From: Pseudomonas synxantha BG33R
GTDB lineage: Bacteria; Pseudomonadota; Gammaproteobacteria; Pseudomonadales; Pseudomonadaceae
Assembly (NCBI RefSeq): GCF_000263715.2
Contig: NZ_CM001514.1
Coordinates: 6,076,498-6,140,497 of the forward strand
Reading direction: 5' to 3'
DNA length: 64,000 nucleotides
Shown: piece by piece, positions 39,478 to 49,192 of the stretch
Layout of the letters: the number at the start of each line of letters is the position of its first letter
Numbering within the stretch: the stretch's first letter is position 1
The notes under the pieces: model-generated
Seen by the model: only the letters and a program-made list of their open reading frames with translations
Told to the model about the DNA's origin: nothing
The model's database searches: none
Position numbers and translations under genes: made by a program

Positions 39478-40902
39478 ATGACCCTTTACGTCAACCTCGC
39501 TGAATTGCTCGGCACTCGCATCGAACAAGGCTTCTATCGCCCCGGCGATCGCTTGCCCTCGGTGCGAGCCTTGAGCGTGGAGCACGGGGTCAGCCTGAGC
39601 ACCGTGCAGCAGGCCTATCGGTTGCTGGAAGACAACGGCCTGGCGATGCCCAAGCCCAAGTCCGGTTACTTTGTACCCGCCGGTCGCGAGCTGCCGGCCC
39701 TGCCCGAGATAGGCCGCCCGGCCCAACGACCGGTAGAGATCTCCCAGTGGGACCAGGTGCTTGAGCTGATTCGCGCGGTACCCCGCAAAGACGTCATACA
39801 GATGGGCCGTGGTATGCCAGATGTATTGTCACCCACCCTGAAACCTTTGCTGCGCAGCCTGGCGCGGGTGAGTCGGCGCCAGGATCTGCCGGGCCTGTAT
39901 TACGACAACATCCTTGGCTGTATGGAATTGCGCGAGCAAATCGCTCGACTGTCGCTGGACTCCGGCTGCCAACTGACCGCTGAAGACATTGTGATCACCA
40001 CCGGCTGCCATGAGGCGCTGTCGGCCAGCATCCGGGCGATCTGCGAGCCCGGCGATATTGTTGCGGTGGACTCGCCCAGCTTCCACGGCGCCATGCAGAC
40101 CCTCAAGGGCCTGGGCATGAAAGCCCTGGAAATCCCCACCGACCCGATCACCGGCATTAGCCTGGAAGCGCTGGAACTGGCGCTGGAACAGTGGCCGATC
40201 AAAGTCATCCAGCTCACGCCCAACTGCAACAACCCGTTGGGCTACATCATGCCGGAGGCGCGCAAACGCGCACTGCTGACACTCGCGCAGCGCTATGACG
40301 TGGCAATCATCGAAGACGATGTGTATGGCGAACTGGCCTACAGCTACCCACGCCCTCGCACCATTAAATCCTTCGATGACGATGGCCGCGTGCTGCTCTG
40401 CAGCTCATTCTCGAAAACCCTGGCACCCGGGTTACGCATTGGCTGGGTCGCGCCAGGGCGCTACCTGGACCGGGTGTTGCACATGAAATACATCAGCACC
40501 GGCTCTACCGCCACCCAGCCGCAGATTGCGATTGCCGAATTTCTCAAAAACGGCCATTTCGAACCGCATTTGCGCCGGATGCGCACGCAATACCAGCGCA
40601 ATCGCGACTTGATGCTCGACTGGGTGAGCCGCTACTTCCCGGCAGGCACGCGCGCCAGTCGGCCCCAAGGCAGCTTCCTGCTGTGGATCGAACTCCCGGA
40701 GGGCTTCGACACCTTGAAGCTCAATCGCGTGTTGGTGGAGCAAGGCGTACAAGTGGCCGTAGGCAGCATCTTTTCTGCCTCCGGCAAGTACCGTAACTGC
40801 CTGCGAATGAACTACGCCGCCAAGCCAACCCCGCAGATTGAAGAAGCGGTGCGCAAGGTCGGCGCCGCCGCGCTCAAAATGCTGGCAGAGACGCTGCACT
40901 GA
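39478..40902 (+). CDS. MocR-family PLP-dependent transcriptional regulator
   Basis: A 474-aa chimera: a GntR winged HTH (about 1-70, FYRPGDRLPSVRALSVEHGVSLSTVQQAYRLLE) fused to a type-I aminotransferase fold (about 95-470), with the PLP lysine K313 in SSFSKTLAPGLR and the cofactor motif NCNNPLGY. It is a transcription factor that senses an amino compound through PLP. It is divergent from the DUF1127 gene, its probable target. CAGGAG precedes the ATG. Confidence 0.93.
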   Translation: MTLYVNLAELLGTRIEQGFYRPGDRLPSVRALSVEHGVSLSTVQQAYRLLEDNGLAMPKPKSGYFVPAGRELPALPEIGRPAQRPVEISQWDQVLELIRAVPRKDVIQMGRGMPDVLSPTLKPLLRSLARVSRRQDLPGLYYDNILGCMELREQIARLSLDSGCQLTAEDIVITTGCHEALSASIRAICEPGDIVAVDSPSFHGAMQTLKGLGMKALEIPTDPITGISLEALELALEQWPIKVIQLTPNCNNPLGYIMPEARKRALLTLAQRYDVAIIEDDVYGELAYSYPRPRTIKSFDDDGRVLLCSSFSKTLAPGLRIGWVAPGRYLDRVLHMKYISTGSTATQPQIAIAEFLKNGHFEPHLRRMRTQYQRNRDLMLDWVSRYFPAGTRASRPQGSFLLWIELPEGFDTLKLNRVLVEQGVQVAVGSIFSASGKYRNCLRMNYAAKPTPQIEEAVRKVGAAALKMLAETLH

Positions 40903-40961
40903 CCTTTCGCCGGAAAAGGCCGTCATATATCGATAACCGCCCCGACCTGGAAGCAGCTCCC

Positions 40962-42533
40962 TTGATAATTCGACGGCTATTACCGTTTTTGCTGTTGGGC
41001 ACCTTGGCCCTGGGCGGCTGCGCCACGGTCGACTCACCGCGTATTCCCAGCGATGCCCTGCCGGCGAACGGCTCCTCGTTCGGGCGCTCGATCCAGGCCC
41101 AGGCGGCGCCGCACCAGGGGCGCTCGGGTTTTCGCTTGCTGCCCAACAGCAGTGAAGCCTTCATGGCTCGCGCCGAGCTGATCCGCAACGCCCAATCCAG
41201 CCTCGATTTGCAGTACTACATCGTTCACGACGGCATCAGCACGCGTATGCTCGTGGACGAACTGCTCAAGGCCGCCGACCGCGGCGTGCGTGTGCGCATC
41301 CTGCTGGACGACACCACCAGCGACGGCCTCGACCAGGTCATCGCCACCCTCGCCGCCCACCCCAAAATCGAAATTCGCCTGTTCAACCCCCTGCATTTGG
41401 GCCGCAGCACCGGCGTTACACGCGCCATGGGCCGTGTATTCAACCTGTCGCTGCAACATCGGCGCATGCACAACAAACTGTGGCTGGCGGATAACAGCGT
41501 GGCCATTGTGGGCGGGCGCAATCTGGGGGACGAATATTTCGACGCCGAGCCCAACCTGAACTTCACCGATATCGACATGCTCAGCGTCGGACCGGTGGCA
41601 GAGCAACTGGGTCACAGTTTCGATCAGTACTGGAACAGCGCACTGAGCAAACCTATTGATGAGTTTGTCTCGAAGATGCCCTCCAAAATCGATCTGGCCG
41701 TCGCCCGCGGGCGCCTGGAAGCTTCATTGGCGCAATCGCGTCAGCAGAACCACGCGCTGTATAACCGCCTGCGTACCTATCAGACCCAACCCCGTATGGA
41801 CATCTGGCGCCGTGAGCTGATCTGGGCCTGGAACCAGGCGCTGTGGGACGCACCGAGCAAGGTGCTGGCCAAGGCTGATCCGGACCCGCAGTTGCTGCTC
41901 ACCACCCAATTGGCCCCGGAGCTGGAAGGGGTCAGCCGTGAACTGATCATGATTTCGGCGTACTTCGTTCCGGGGTCGCCCGGGCTGGTGTACCTGACGG
42001 GTCGGGCCGATGCAGGGGTGTCGGTGAGCTTGCTGACCAACTCCCTTGAAGCCACTGACGTACCGGCCGTGCACGGCGGTTACGCGCCCTATCGCAAGGC
42101 ATTGCTGGAGCATGGGGTCAAACTTTATGAGCTGCGCCGACAACCAGGCGACCCCAGTGCCAGCAGTGGCCCGCACCTGTTTCGTCGCGGCAGCCTCTAC
42201 GGCTCCGATTCGAGCCTGCACAGCAAGGCAATGATCTTTGATCGCGAGAAGTCATTTATCGGCTCGTTCAATTTCGACCCGCGTTCGGTGCTGTGGAACA
42301 CCGAAGTCGGCGTACTGGTGGACAGCCCAGAACTGGCGGAGCATGTGCGTAACCTGGCGCTGGAAGGTATGGCGCCGACGCTGAGCTACGAGGCGAAATT
42401 GCAGGATGGCAATGTGGTGTGGGTCACCGAGGACAACGGGCAATTGCACACCCTGACCCGCGAGCCCGGCAGTTGGTGGCGCCGTTTCAATGCCTGGTTC
42501 GCCACGTCAGTTGGCCTGGAACGCATGCTTTAA
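40962..42533 (+). CDS. Phospholipase D-family lipoprotein, cardiolipin synthase C-like
   Basis: A 523-aa lipoprotein: signal with lipobox LALGGC, two HKD motifs (HNKLWLADNSVAIVGGRN and HSKAMIFDREKSFIGSFN) and the LQYYIVHDG and FNFDPRS stretches shared with ClsC/YmdC. It probably joins phosphatidylglycerol with phosphatidylethanolamine or another phospholipid to make cardiolipin at the envelope. Translation seems to start at TTG 40962, with a weak ribosome-binding site; no ATG is available before the signal peptide. Confidence 0.85.
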   Translation: MIIRRLLPFLLLGTLALGGCATVDSPRIPSDALPANGSSFGRSIQAQAAPHQGRSGFRLLPNSSEAFMARAELIRNAQSSLDLQYYIVHDGISTRMLVDELLKAADRGVRVRILLDDTTSDGLDQVIATLAAHPKIEIRLFNPLHLGRSTGVTRAMGRVFNLSLQHRRMHNKLWLADNSVAIVGGRNLGDEYFDAEPNLNFTDIDMLSVGPVAEQLGHSFDQYWNSALSKPIDEFVSKMPSKIDLAVARGRLEASLAQSRQQNHALYNRLRTYQTQPRMDIWRRELIWAWNQALWDAPSKVLAKADPDPQLLLTTQLAPELEGVSRELIMISAYFVPGSPGLVYLTGRADAGVSVSLLTNSLEATDVPAVHGGYAPYRKALLEHGVKLYELRRQPGDPSASSGPHLFRRGSLYGSDSSLHSKAMIFDREKSFIGSFNFDPRSVLWNTEVGVLVDSPELAEHVRNLALEGMAPTLSYEAKLQDGNVVWVTEDNGQLHTLTREPGSWWRRFNAWFATSVGLERML

Positions 42534-42545
42534 GACCAAAGAAGT

Positions 42546-43688
42546 TCAGGCAGGCTGCGCTGCTCCAAACGCCCCTTGGCGCAGCAACAGCACCACCAGC
42601 CCCAACGCCCCCGCCGCCATCAGCAATGGCAGTGCATGACCGCTGACCCATTGGCTGCCCGCACCCGCCACCAGCGGCCCGATCAGGCAACCAATGCCCC
42701 ACAGCTGCGCCACGTGGGCGTTGGCACGCACCAACGCATCATCACGGTAGCGCTCGCCAATCAAAATCAGCGACAGGGTAAACAACCCACCCGCGCTGGC
42801 GCCGAACAGCACCCACACCGGCCAGATCAGCAGTGTGTGCATCAACAACGGCACCGCCAGGCTCGACGCCAGCAACAGCAGCGCACACCCCAGGAACAAC
42901 GTGCGGCGCGGCAAATAGTCGGCCAGGGCGCCGATGGGCAATTGCAGCAGCGCATCACCCACGACCACTGTGCTGACCATCGCCAAGGCAATCTCGGCAG
43001 TGAAGCCCTGTTGCAGGCAGTACACCGGCAACAGCGTCAGAATCATCGCTTCGAATGCGGCGAATAACGCCACCGCCCAGGCAATCGCCGGCAAGCTCAG
43101 GCAAAAGCGCCACAGCTCGCTGAACGTGACGCTGAACGCATCAGCCGTCGGCGCCCCGGATCGCCCCAGCAACAGCAGCGGCGCCACTACCAAAAGGCCG
43201 ACGCCCACCCAGAACCCGTAATCATGATCGGTGCCCATCAGGCCCAGCAGCAAGGGTCCCGACAGCTGGCTCAAGGCATAAGTGCAGCCATACAGCGCCA
43301 CCAAGCGGCCGCGCCACTGCTCGACCACCAGTTGGTTGATCCAGCTTTCACCCAGAATAAATACGATGGTCAGGATCACCCCGATCATCAACCGCAGCAC
43401 CAGCCACACCGGGTAGCTGGGCAGGATCGCCAGCAAACCGATAGACAGCGCCCCGGCCCACAGGCACAGGCGCATCAAGTTGGCAGTGCCGAGCCAGGAC
43501 GCCATTCGGCTGGAGACTTTGGCACCCAGCAATACGCCGAACGCCGGCATCGCCGCCATCACGCCAATGGCGAAGCTGCCGTAGCCCCAGCCTTCAAGAC
43601 GCAGGGATACCAACGGCATGCTCACGCCCAAGGCCAGGCCAACGCTGAGTACCGAGGCCAGGACGGCGAAATAAGTCGCCCAACGCAT
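42546..43688 (-). CDS. MFS transporter
   Basis: A 380-aa, 12-helix major facilitator protein (YfkF/YcaD-like): MRWATYFAVLASVLSVGLALGVSMPLVSLRLE, then ALYGCTYALSQLSGPLLLGLMG and PIGALADYLPRRTLFLG in the middle loop. The substrate is unknown. The start at 43688 has AGGAG 7 nt upstream. It is convergent with the cardiolipin-synthase-like gene. Confidence 0.9.
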   Translation of the reverse strand: MRWATYFAVLASVLSVGLALGVSMPLVSLRLEGWGYGSFAIGVMAAMPAFGVLLGAKVSSRMASWLGTANLMRLCLWAGALSIGLLAILPSYPVWLVLRLMIGVILTIVFILGESWINQLVVEQWRGRLVALYGCTYALSQLSGPLLLGLMGTDHDYGFWVGVGLLVVAPLLLLGRSGAPTADAFSVTFSELWRFCLSLPAIAWAVALFAAFEAMILTLLPVYCLQQGFTAEIALAMVSTVVVGDALLQLPIGALADYLPRRTLFLGCALLLLASSLAVPLLMHTLLIWPVWVLFGASAGGLFTLSLILIGERYRDDALVRANAHVAQLWGIGCLIGPLVAGAGSQWVSGHALPLLMAAGALGLVVLLLRQGAFGAAQPA

Positions 43689-43731
43689 TGCCACGCTCCT
43701 GTGGATAAATTTTCGATTGTGCAAAACGAAC

Positions 43732-43831
43732 TGTAGGAGCGAGCTTGCTCGCGAAAAACGTTAACGATGACGCGTTCATGCTGGATAAACGCGGCGCCTT
43801 CAAGTTCTTCGCGAGCAAGCTCGCTCCTACG
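43732..43831. repeat. REPIN of the TGTAGGAGCGAGC family
   Basis: TGTAGGAGCGAGCTTGCTCGCGAA at one end and its inverse TTCGCGAGCAAGCTCGCTCCTA at the other, about 50 bp apart. This is a second REP family, different from the TGTGGGAGCTGG family. It lies between the MFS and aldehyde dehydrogenase genes. Confidence 0.92.
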
Positions 43832-43850
43832 GGAGGATCAGCAGTGCTGC

Positions 43851-45344
43851 TTAGAGTTTGATCCAGGTCGCCTTCAGCTCGGTGTACTTGTCGAACGCAT
43901 GCAGCGACTTGTCGCGGCCATTACCCGACTGCTTGAAACCACCAAACGGTGCGGTCATGTCGCCGCCGTCGTACTGGTTAACCCAGACGCTGCCGGCACG
44001 CAGGGCCTTGGCCGTCAGGTGCGCCTTGGAGATATCCGCCGTCCATACCGCTGCGGCCAGGCCGTATTGGGTGTCGTTGGCAATGGCGATGGCTTCTTCG
44101 GCGCTGTCGAAAGTGAGCACCGACAGGACCGGGCCAAAGATCTCTTCCTGAGCGATCTTCATGGCATTGGTCACGCCATCGAAAATAGTTGGCTCGACGT
44201 AGGTGCCACCGGTTTCTTCCAGTGTGCGCTTACCGCCAGCGACCAGTTTGGCACCGTCGGCATGACCGGACTCAATGTAGGACAGCACGTTATTCATCTG
44301 CTGCGTATCCACCAGCGCACCCACGTTGGTGGCTGGGTCCAGTGGGTTGCCCGGCTTCCAGCCTTTGAGCGCCTCGATCACCAGCGGCAGGAAGGTGTCC
44401 TTGATGGAACGCTCCACGAGCAGGCGCGAACCGGCAGTGCAGACTTCACCCTGGTTGAAGGCGATGGCACTGGCCGCAGATTCGGCGGCGGCTTGCAGAT
44501 CCGGCGCATCGGCAAACACGATATTAGGGCTCTTGCCGCCCGCCTCCAGCCACACACGCTTCATGTTCGATTCGCCGGAGCGGATCAACAGTTGCTTGGC
44601 GATCTTGGTGGAGCCAGTGAACACCAACGTATCCACGTCCATATGCACCGCCAGGGCGTTACCCACCGTGTGGCCATAGCCTGGCAATACGTTGAACACG
44701 CCTTTTGGAATGCCGGCTTCGACGGCCAGGGCGGCGATACGGATGGCGGTCAGCGGGGATTTTTCGGACGGTTTGAGGATCACCGAGTTACCGGTGGACA
44801 ACGCCGGGCCGAGTTTCCAGCAGGCCATCATCAATGGGAAGTTCCACGGCACGATAGCGCCGACCACGCCGACTGGCTCGCGGGTCACCAGGCCCAGTTG
44901 ATCATGAGGGGTGGCCGCGACTTCGTCGTAGATCTTGTCGATTGCCTCACCGCTCCAGCTCAGGGCATTTGCCGCACCGGGAACGTCGATGTTCAGGGAG
45001 TCGCTGATCGGCTTGCCCATGTCCAGGGTTTCAAGCAGTGCCAACTCTTCGGCATTGGCCTTGAGCAGCGCGGCGAAACGGATCATGGTGGCTTTGCGCT
45101 TGGCCGGCGCCAGGCGCGACCAGACACCGGAATTAAAGGTGGCGCGGGCGTTTTCCACGGCGCCCTGGGCGTCAGCCGCGTCACAGCTGGCGACAGTGGC
45201 CAGCAGACGACCGTCTACCGGGCTGATGCATTCGAAGGTGTCACCGGAAACGGCGGCGGTGTATTCGCCATTGATGTAGGCGCGGCCTTCGATCTTCAGA
45301 TCCTTGGCGCGTTGTTCCCAGTCGGCACGGGTCAGGGTGGTCAT
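43851..45344 (-). CDS. kauB: Gamma-glutamyl-gamma-aminobutyraldehyde / 4-guanidinobutyraldehyde dehydrogenase
   Basis: A 497-aa NAD(P)-dependent aldehyde dehydrogenase with catalytic C302 (NQGEVCTAGSR) and E267 (LEAGGKSPN), and GSTKIAKQ for cofactor binding. It resembles KauB/PauC (PA5312) and PuuC, which oxidise aldehydes from arginine and polyamine breakdown. GGAGGA precedes the ATG. Two PuuR-like boxes lie upstream. The aminotransferase gene that I recall next to it in P. aeruginosa is absent. Confidence 0.9.
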   Translation of the reverse strand: MTTLTRADWEQRAKDLKIEGRAYINGEYTAAVSGDTFECISPVDGRLLATVASCDAADAQGAVENARATFNSGVWSRLAPAKRKATMIRFAALLKANAEELALLETLDMGKPISDSLNIDVPGAANALSWSGEAIDKIYDEVAATPHDQLGLVTREPVGVVGAIVPWNFPLMMACWKLGPALSTGNSVILKPSEKSPLTAIRIAALAVEAGIPKGVFNVLPGYGHTVGNALAVHMDVDTLVFTGSTKIAKQLLIRSGESNMKRVWLEAGGKSPNIVFADAPDLQAAAESAASAIAFNQGEVCTAGSRLLVERSIKDTFLPLVIEALKGWKPGNPLDPATNVGALVDTQQMNNVLSYIESGHADGAKLVAGGKRTLEETGGTYVEPTIFDGVTNAMKIAQEEIFGPVLSVLTFDSAEEAIAIANDTQYGLAAAVWTADISKAHLTAKALRAGSVWVNQYDGGDMTAPFGGFKQSGNGRDKSLHAFDKYTELKATWIKL

Positions 45345-45469
45345 GCGAGTGTCCTCCTCTTATTGAATAGAGGGCCAGGCGGGTGTCCCCCCGGCAGCCT
45401 CAAAGAATTCTTGCCCGCCAGCCAGCTGTTCGGCGCAAGGCAGCTGCCACCCTAAACCAGCGGCTGGGG

Positions 45470-45532
45470 ATGTTTCAATATATTTGACATAACGGCGGTA
45501 AACGCCCTTGCGATGTTCATTTTAATAAACAT
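45470..45532. promoter_or_regulatory. Two PuuR/PauR-like operator boxes
   Basis: Site 1 (45470-45490) reads on the minus strand CAAATATATTGAAACA. Site 2 (45513-45532) is ATGTTCATTTTAATAAACAT, whose minus strand contains AAAATGAACA. Both agree with the E. coli PuuR box as I recall it (AAAATATAATGAACA) at about 11 of 15 positions and both have ATGT...ACAT ends. Their centres are about 43 bp apart, in the divergent kauB/cupin promoter region. Confidence 0.6.
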
Positions 45533-45574
45533 AGACTTTGGGCTCTCCAACCGCAGGCCAGACGGGACACGCAC

Positions 45575-45937
45575 ATGAGCATCCAGGATATCGTCGACTT
45601 CAGCCAAGCCAGCACAGCCCCCGAACGCTACCGCCCTGCTGCAGAAAAAATCCTCAAGGGCGATCCCGAGCAAACGATCTACAACCACTACAACAGCCCG
45701 TGTGGCCAGATGAATGCAGGGGTATGGGAAGGTGAAGTCGGGCAGTGGAAGGTCAACTACACCGAGCATGAATACTGCGAAATTGTGCAGGGGGTTTCCG
45801 TGCTGCGTGACGCCGAGGGAAACGCCAAGACCTTGCGCGCCGGCGACCGCTTCGTGATCCCCGCTGGCTTCAAGGGCACCTGGGAAGTGCTGGAAGCGTG
45901 CCGCAAGATCTACGTGGTGTTCGAGCAGAAAGCCTGA
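45575..45937 (+). CDS. Cupin domain protein (DUF861/Cupin_3)
   Basis: A 120-aa single-cupin protein: PCGQMNAGVWEGEVGQWKVNYTEHEYCEIVQGVSVL and LRAGDRFVIPAGFKGTWEVLEACRKIYVVFE. The family includes ureidoglycolate-lyase-like and (S)-specific sensing cupins; the activity here is unknown. It is divergent from kauB and shares its control region, so it probably belongs to polyamine catabolism. Confidence 0.88.
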   Translation: MSIQDIVDFSQASTAPERYRPAAEKILKGDPEQTIYNHYNSPCGQMNAGVWEGEVGQWKVNYTEHEYCEIVQGVSVLRDAEGNAKTLRAGDRFVIPAGFKGTWEVLEACRKIYVVFEQKA

Positions 45938-45953
45938 TCAGCAAATCCCAGGC

Positions 45954-45990
45954 AAAAAAAAGCCCGCATCGTGAGATACGGGCTTTTTTT
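45954..45990. terminator. Bidirectional terminator between the cupin gene and rpmG
   Basis: AAAAAAAAGCCCG...CGGGCTTTTTTT, with T tracts on both strands, between convergent genes. Confidence 0.9.
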
Positions 45991-46008
45991 CACAAGGAAG
46001 AAAATCAA

Positions 46009-46164
46009 TTACTTGATTTTGCCTTCTTTGTAGATCACGTGCTTGCGAACGCGCGGGTCGAACATTTTCTTTTCGAGCTTGTCCGGGGTAGTACGCTTGT
46101 TCTTGTCGGTAGTGTAGAAGTGACCAGTACCGGCGCTAGAGATCATTCGAATCAATTCACGCAT
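46009..46164 (-). CDS. rpmG: 50S ribosomal protein L33
   Basis: A 51-aa ribosomal protein: [19 protein letters not shown], then [24 protein letters not shown]. It lacks the CxxC pairs, so it is the zinc-free (C-minus) form. Coordinates were read directly from the minus strand; the gene is too short for many ORF finders. It follows rpmB by 11 bp in the universal rpmB-rpmG operon. Confidence 0.97.
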   Translation of the reverse strand: MRELIRMISSAGTGHFYTTDKNKRTTPDKLEKKMFDPRVRKHVIYKEGKIK

Positions 46165-46175
46165 GATAGAGCTCC

Positions 46176-46409
46176 TTAGATCTTGCCGGCGGCGCGGATT
46201 TCGGCCAGCACGACAGTGATGCCACGCTTGTCGATAATACGCATGCCTTTGGCAGATACACGCAGGCGAACAAAACGTTTCTCTTCTTCAACCCAGAAGC
46301 GGTGATGCTGCAGGTTCGGCAGGAAACGACGACGGGTTTTGTTATTTGCGTGGGAAATGTTATTCCCAGTCACCGGACCCTTACCGGTAACTTGACAGAC
46401 TCTCGACAT
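46176..46409 (-). CDS. rpmB: 50S ribosomal protein L28
   Basis: A 77-aa ribosomal protein with the L28 start [29 protein letters not shown] and [15 protein letters not shown]. First gene of rpmBG. A promoter is likely at 46558-46586. Confidence 0.97.
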   Translation of the reverse strand: MSRVCQVTGKGPVTGNNISHANNKTRRRFLPNLQHHRFWVEEEKRFVRLRVSAKGMRIIDKRGITVVLAEIRAAGKI

Positions 46410-46867
46410 GCCTCAGCCCTCTAAAACCACATGCCCAACCCGGCATGGGTTGGCCGCTTAATCTCTCAGTCATTTGGCGCCAGGCGCCGCGTTTCTTTAG
46501 GGTCTTACCGGCTACACCTACAAGCGAAGGAACCGGGCCCCTAGAAAAGAGCGCTGCTTTATACCAGAAAGACCCCAGTGCAACAACAGCCCGTGTGTTT
46601 TTACCAGCGTAAATCTTGGTGCCGGACGCCCGAACCGCTGCCAGTAGGGGCCGCTGTAACAGCTGACCGCTCGTCGCACAGAATGATTTACAGCGCCCGC
46701 AGGCACAGGGAAGTGCACGGCGAAACGCGCTGAGGCGCCATCAAAACAGCATTTTGGCCAAAAGCACAGGCAAAAATGGGCTAGTCATTTATCAATCAGA
46801 CCTCTACGGTAGGCTTTTTCCAGACTGCACTCGCAGATGGGCCTTCGATCTGCACAGGAAACCGAAT
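46410..46867. other. Divergent rpmB / peptide-binding-protein intergenic region
   Basis: A 458-bp gap. It holds the rpmBG promoter (46558-46586), a GC-rich dyad near 46475-46490 (GGCGCCAGGCGCC) and the 5' region of the binding-protein gene. A 66-codon minus-strand frame (46518-46718) has no family resemblance or ribosome-binding site and is not called. Confidence 0.6.
46558..46586 (-). promoter_or_regulatory. Putative rpmBG promoter
   Basis: On the minus strand TTGTTG (46581-46586), 17 bp and TATAAA (46558-46563), with a TGG extension in front of the -10. About 150 bp upstream of rpmB, leaving room for a leader RNA. Confidence 0.5.
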
Positions 46868-48460
46868 ATGCGCCTCGCTGCCCTACCACTACTGCTTGCC
46901 CCCTTCTTTATCGCACCGATGGCCGTTGCAGCCACCAACTTGAGCGTCTGCACCGAGGCCAGCCCCGAAGGGTTCGATGTGGTGCAGTACAACTCGCTGA
47001 CCACCACCAACGCCTCGGCGGACGTGCTGATGAACCGCCTGGTGAACTTTGATGCGGCCAGCGGCAAGCTGGTACCGAGCCTGGCAGACAGCTGGGAAGT
47101 TTCCCCCGATGGTCTGACCTACACCTTCAAGCTGCACCCGGGCGTGAAATTTCACCGTACCGATTATTTCAGCCCAAGTCGCACGCTGACCGCCGAAGAC
47201 GTGCGCTTCAGCTTCGAGCGCATGCTCGATCCGGCCAACCCGTGGCACAAGATCGCCCAGAGCGGCTTCCCCCACGCCCAGTCCCTGCAATTGCCGGCAC
47301 TGGTCAAGAAGATCGATGCCCTCGATCCGCTGACGGTGCGTTTCACCCTCGACCACGCCGACTCCACCTTCCTCCCGGCGTTGAGCATGGGCTTTGCCTC
47401 GATTTACCCGGCTGAATATGCCGACAAACTGCTCAAGGCCGGCACGCCTGAGAAACTCAACAGTCAGCCCATCGGCACCGGCCCGTTCGTGTTCGTGCGC
47501 TTCCAGAAAGACGCCGTGGTGCGCTACAAGGCCAACCCGGACTATTTCGCGGGCAAACCGGCTGTGGATAACTTGATCTTTGCCATCACCCCGGACGCCA
47601 ACGTACGGTTGCAGAAACTGCATCGCAACGAATGTCAGATTGCCCTGTCACCCAAGCCCCTGGATGTAGGCGAAGCCGAAAAAGACCCGGCGCTGAAGGT
47701 GGAAAAAACCGCTGCCTTCATGACCGCTTTCGTCGCCATCAACAGCCAGCACCCACCGCTGGACAAACCCGAAGTACGCCAGGCGATCAACCTGGCCTTT
47801 GACAAGGGCAGCTACCTCAAGGCCGTCTTCGAGGGCACCGCCGAAGCAGCCAACGGTGTGTACCCGCCCAATACCTGGAGCTATGCCAAGGATTTGCCAG
47901 GCTACCCACAGGATCTGGCCAAGGCCAAGGCGCTGCTGGAACGTGCCGGGCTCAAGGACGGTTTCAAGACCACAATATGGACGCGCCCTACCGGCAGCCT
48001 GCTGAACCCCAACCCGAACCTCGGCGCCCAACTGCTACAGGCCGACCTGGCCAAGGTTGGCATCCAGGCTGAAATTCGTGTGATCGAATGGGGCGAATTG
48101 ATTCGCCGCGCCAAGGCCGGCGAGCACGACTTGCTGTTCATGGGCTGGGCCGGCGACAACGGCGACCCGGACAACTTCCTGACCCCGCAGTTTTCCTGCG
48201 CAGCGCTGAAATCCGGCACCAACTTCGCCCGCTACTGCGACCCCGCTCTGGATAAGTTGATCAGTGCCGGCAAGACCACCAGCGAGCAAGGCGTACGCAC
48301 CAAGCTGTACCAGCAGGCCCAGGCGCAGATCCAGCAGCAGGCGCTGTGGCTGCCGCTGGCGCACCCGACGGCGTTTGCATTGGCGCGCAAGAATGTCGAG
48401 GGTTACCAGGTAAGCCCGTTCGGCCGCCAGGATTATTCGAAAATCAGCCTCAAGCCCTAG
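46868..48460 (+). CDS. ABC dipeptide transporter substrate-binding protein (DppA family)
   Basis: A 530-aa periplasmic protein: signal peptide (about 1-20, ending MAVAA), then SBP_bac_5 fold with ASPEGFDVVQYNSLTTTNAS, LADSWEVSPDGLTYTFKLHPGVKFH and GWAGDNGDPDNFLTPQFSC. It resembles the multiple DppA paralogues of Pseudomonas that feed the DppBCDF permease. No permease or ATPase genes are adjacent, so it presumably uses a transporter encoded elsewhere. The start at 46868 removes 38 spurious residues upstream of the signal peptide. Confidence 0.93.
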   Translation: MRLAALPLLLAPFFIAPMAVAATNLSVCTEASPEGFDVVQYNSLTTTNASADVLMNRLVNFDAASGKLVPSLADSWEVSPDGLTYTFKLHPGVKFHRTDYFSPSRTLTAEDVRFSFERMLDPANPWHKIAQSGFPHAQSLQLPALVKKIDALDPLTVRFTLDHADSTFLPALSMGFASIYPAEYADKLLKAGTPEKLNSQPIGTGPFVFVRFQKDAVVRYKANPDYFAGKPAVDNLIFAITPDANVRLQKLHRNECQIALSPKPLDVGEAEKDPALKVEKTAAFMTAFVAINSQHPPLDKPEVRQAINLAFDKGSYLKAVFEGTAEAANGVYPPNTWSYAKDLPGYPQDLAKAKALLERAGLKDGFKTTIWTRPTGSLLNPNPNLGAQLLQADLAKVGIQAEIRVIEWGELIRRAKAGEHDLLFMGWAGDNGDPDNFLTPQFSCAALKSGTNFARYCDPALDKLISAGKTTSEQGVRTKLYQQAQAQIQQQALWLPLAHPTAFALARKNVEGYQVSPFGRQDYSKISLKP

Positions 48461-48475
48461 GGCGCAACCCCCTTC

Positions 48476-48506
48476 CCTGTGGAGCGAGCTTGTTCGCTCC
48501 TACAGG
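48476..48506. repeat. Single REP hairpin of the GGAGCGAGC family
   Basis: CCTGTGGAGCGAGCTTGTTCGCTCCTACAGG forms an imperfect stem between the convergent binding-protein and radC genes. It could double as a transcription end. Confidence 0.85.
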
Positions 48507-48517
48507 GACAGAGGTGG

Positions 48518-49192
48518 CTATACCCATCCGTATTCAGCCATCGACAGCGGATCACCATCTCCCACAATGATGTGATCCAGCACCCGCACATCCACCACTT
48601 CCAACGCCTTTTGCAGCATTTTGGTCATTCTGCGATCAGATGCACTGGGCTCCGCATTCCCGGAGGGATGGTTGTGGCACAAAATCACCGCTGCCGCGTT
48701 ATGCGCCAAGGCACGCTTGACCACCTGCCGCGGGTAAACAATCGCAGTGTCGATGGTGCCCTGAAACAACGCCTCGAACCCCAGTACACGATGCTTTGAG
48801 TCCAGGAACAGACAGCCGAATATCTCATGAGGCTCATGGCGCAACAGCGCCTTGAGGTATTGACGCACAGCCAGCGGGCTCTCCACTACCGAGTCGGCGC
48901 GCAAGCGTTCGGCCAGATGGCGCCGGGACATTTCCAGCACCGCCTGCAATTGGGCGAACTTCGCCGGCCCCAACCCCATATGCTGGCTGAACAGCGTCTG
49001 GCTGGCCTCCAACAGCGGGCGCAGGCCGCCAAACTGCACCAGCAGATCACGCGCCAGATCCACCGCACTTCGACCGGAAACTCCAGTACGCAGGAAGATC
49101 GCCAACAATTCGGCGTCGGACAGGCTCGCCGCGCCGCCTTCCAACAGCTTCTCCCGTGGACGCTCCGCCACAGGCCAATCACGAATACTCAT
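48518..49192 (-). CDS. radC: RadC/YsaA family JAB-domain protein
   Basis: A 224-aa protein: an N-terminal HhH-like region (about 20-95) and a C-terminal JAMM metalloprotease-like fold with the metal site H-x-H-P-S-G and D in [15 protein letters not shown]. Despite its name it has no established role in DNA repair. The start at 49192 (MSIRDWP) has GGAGG just upstream. It is divergent from coaBC, as in most proteobacteria. Confidence 0.95.
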   Translation of the reverse strand: MSIRDWPVAERPREKLLEGGAASLSDAELLAIFLRTGVSGRSAVDLARDLLVQFGGLRPLLEASQTLFSQHMGLGPAKFAQLQAVLEMSRRHLAERLRADSVVESPLAVRQYLKALLRHEPHEIFGCLFLDSKHRVLGFEALFQGTIDTAIVYPRQVVKRALAHNAAAVILCHNHPSGNAEPSASDRRMTKMLQKALEVVDVRVLDHIIVGDGDPLSMAEYGWV

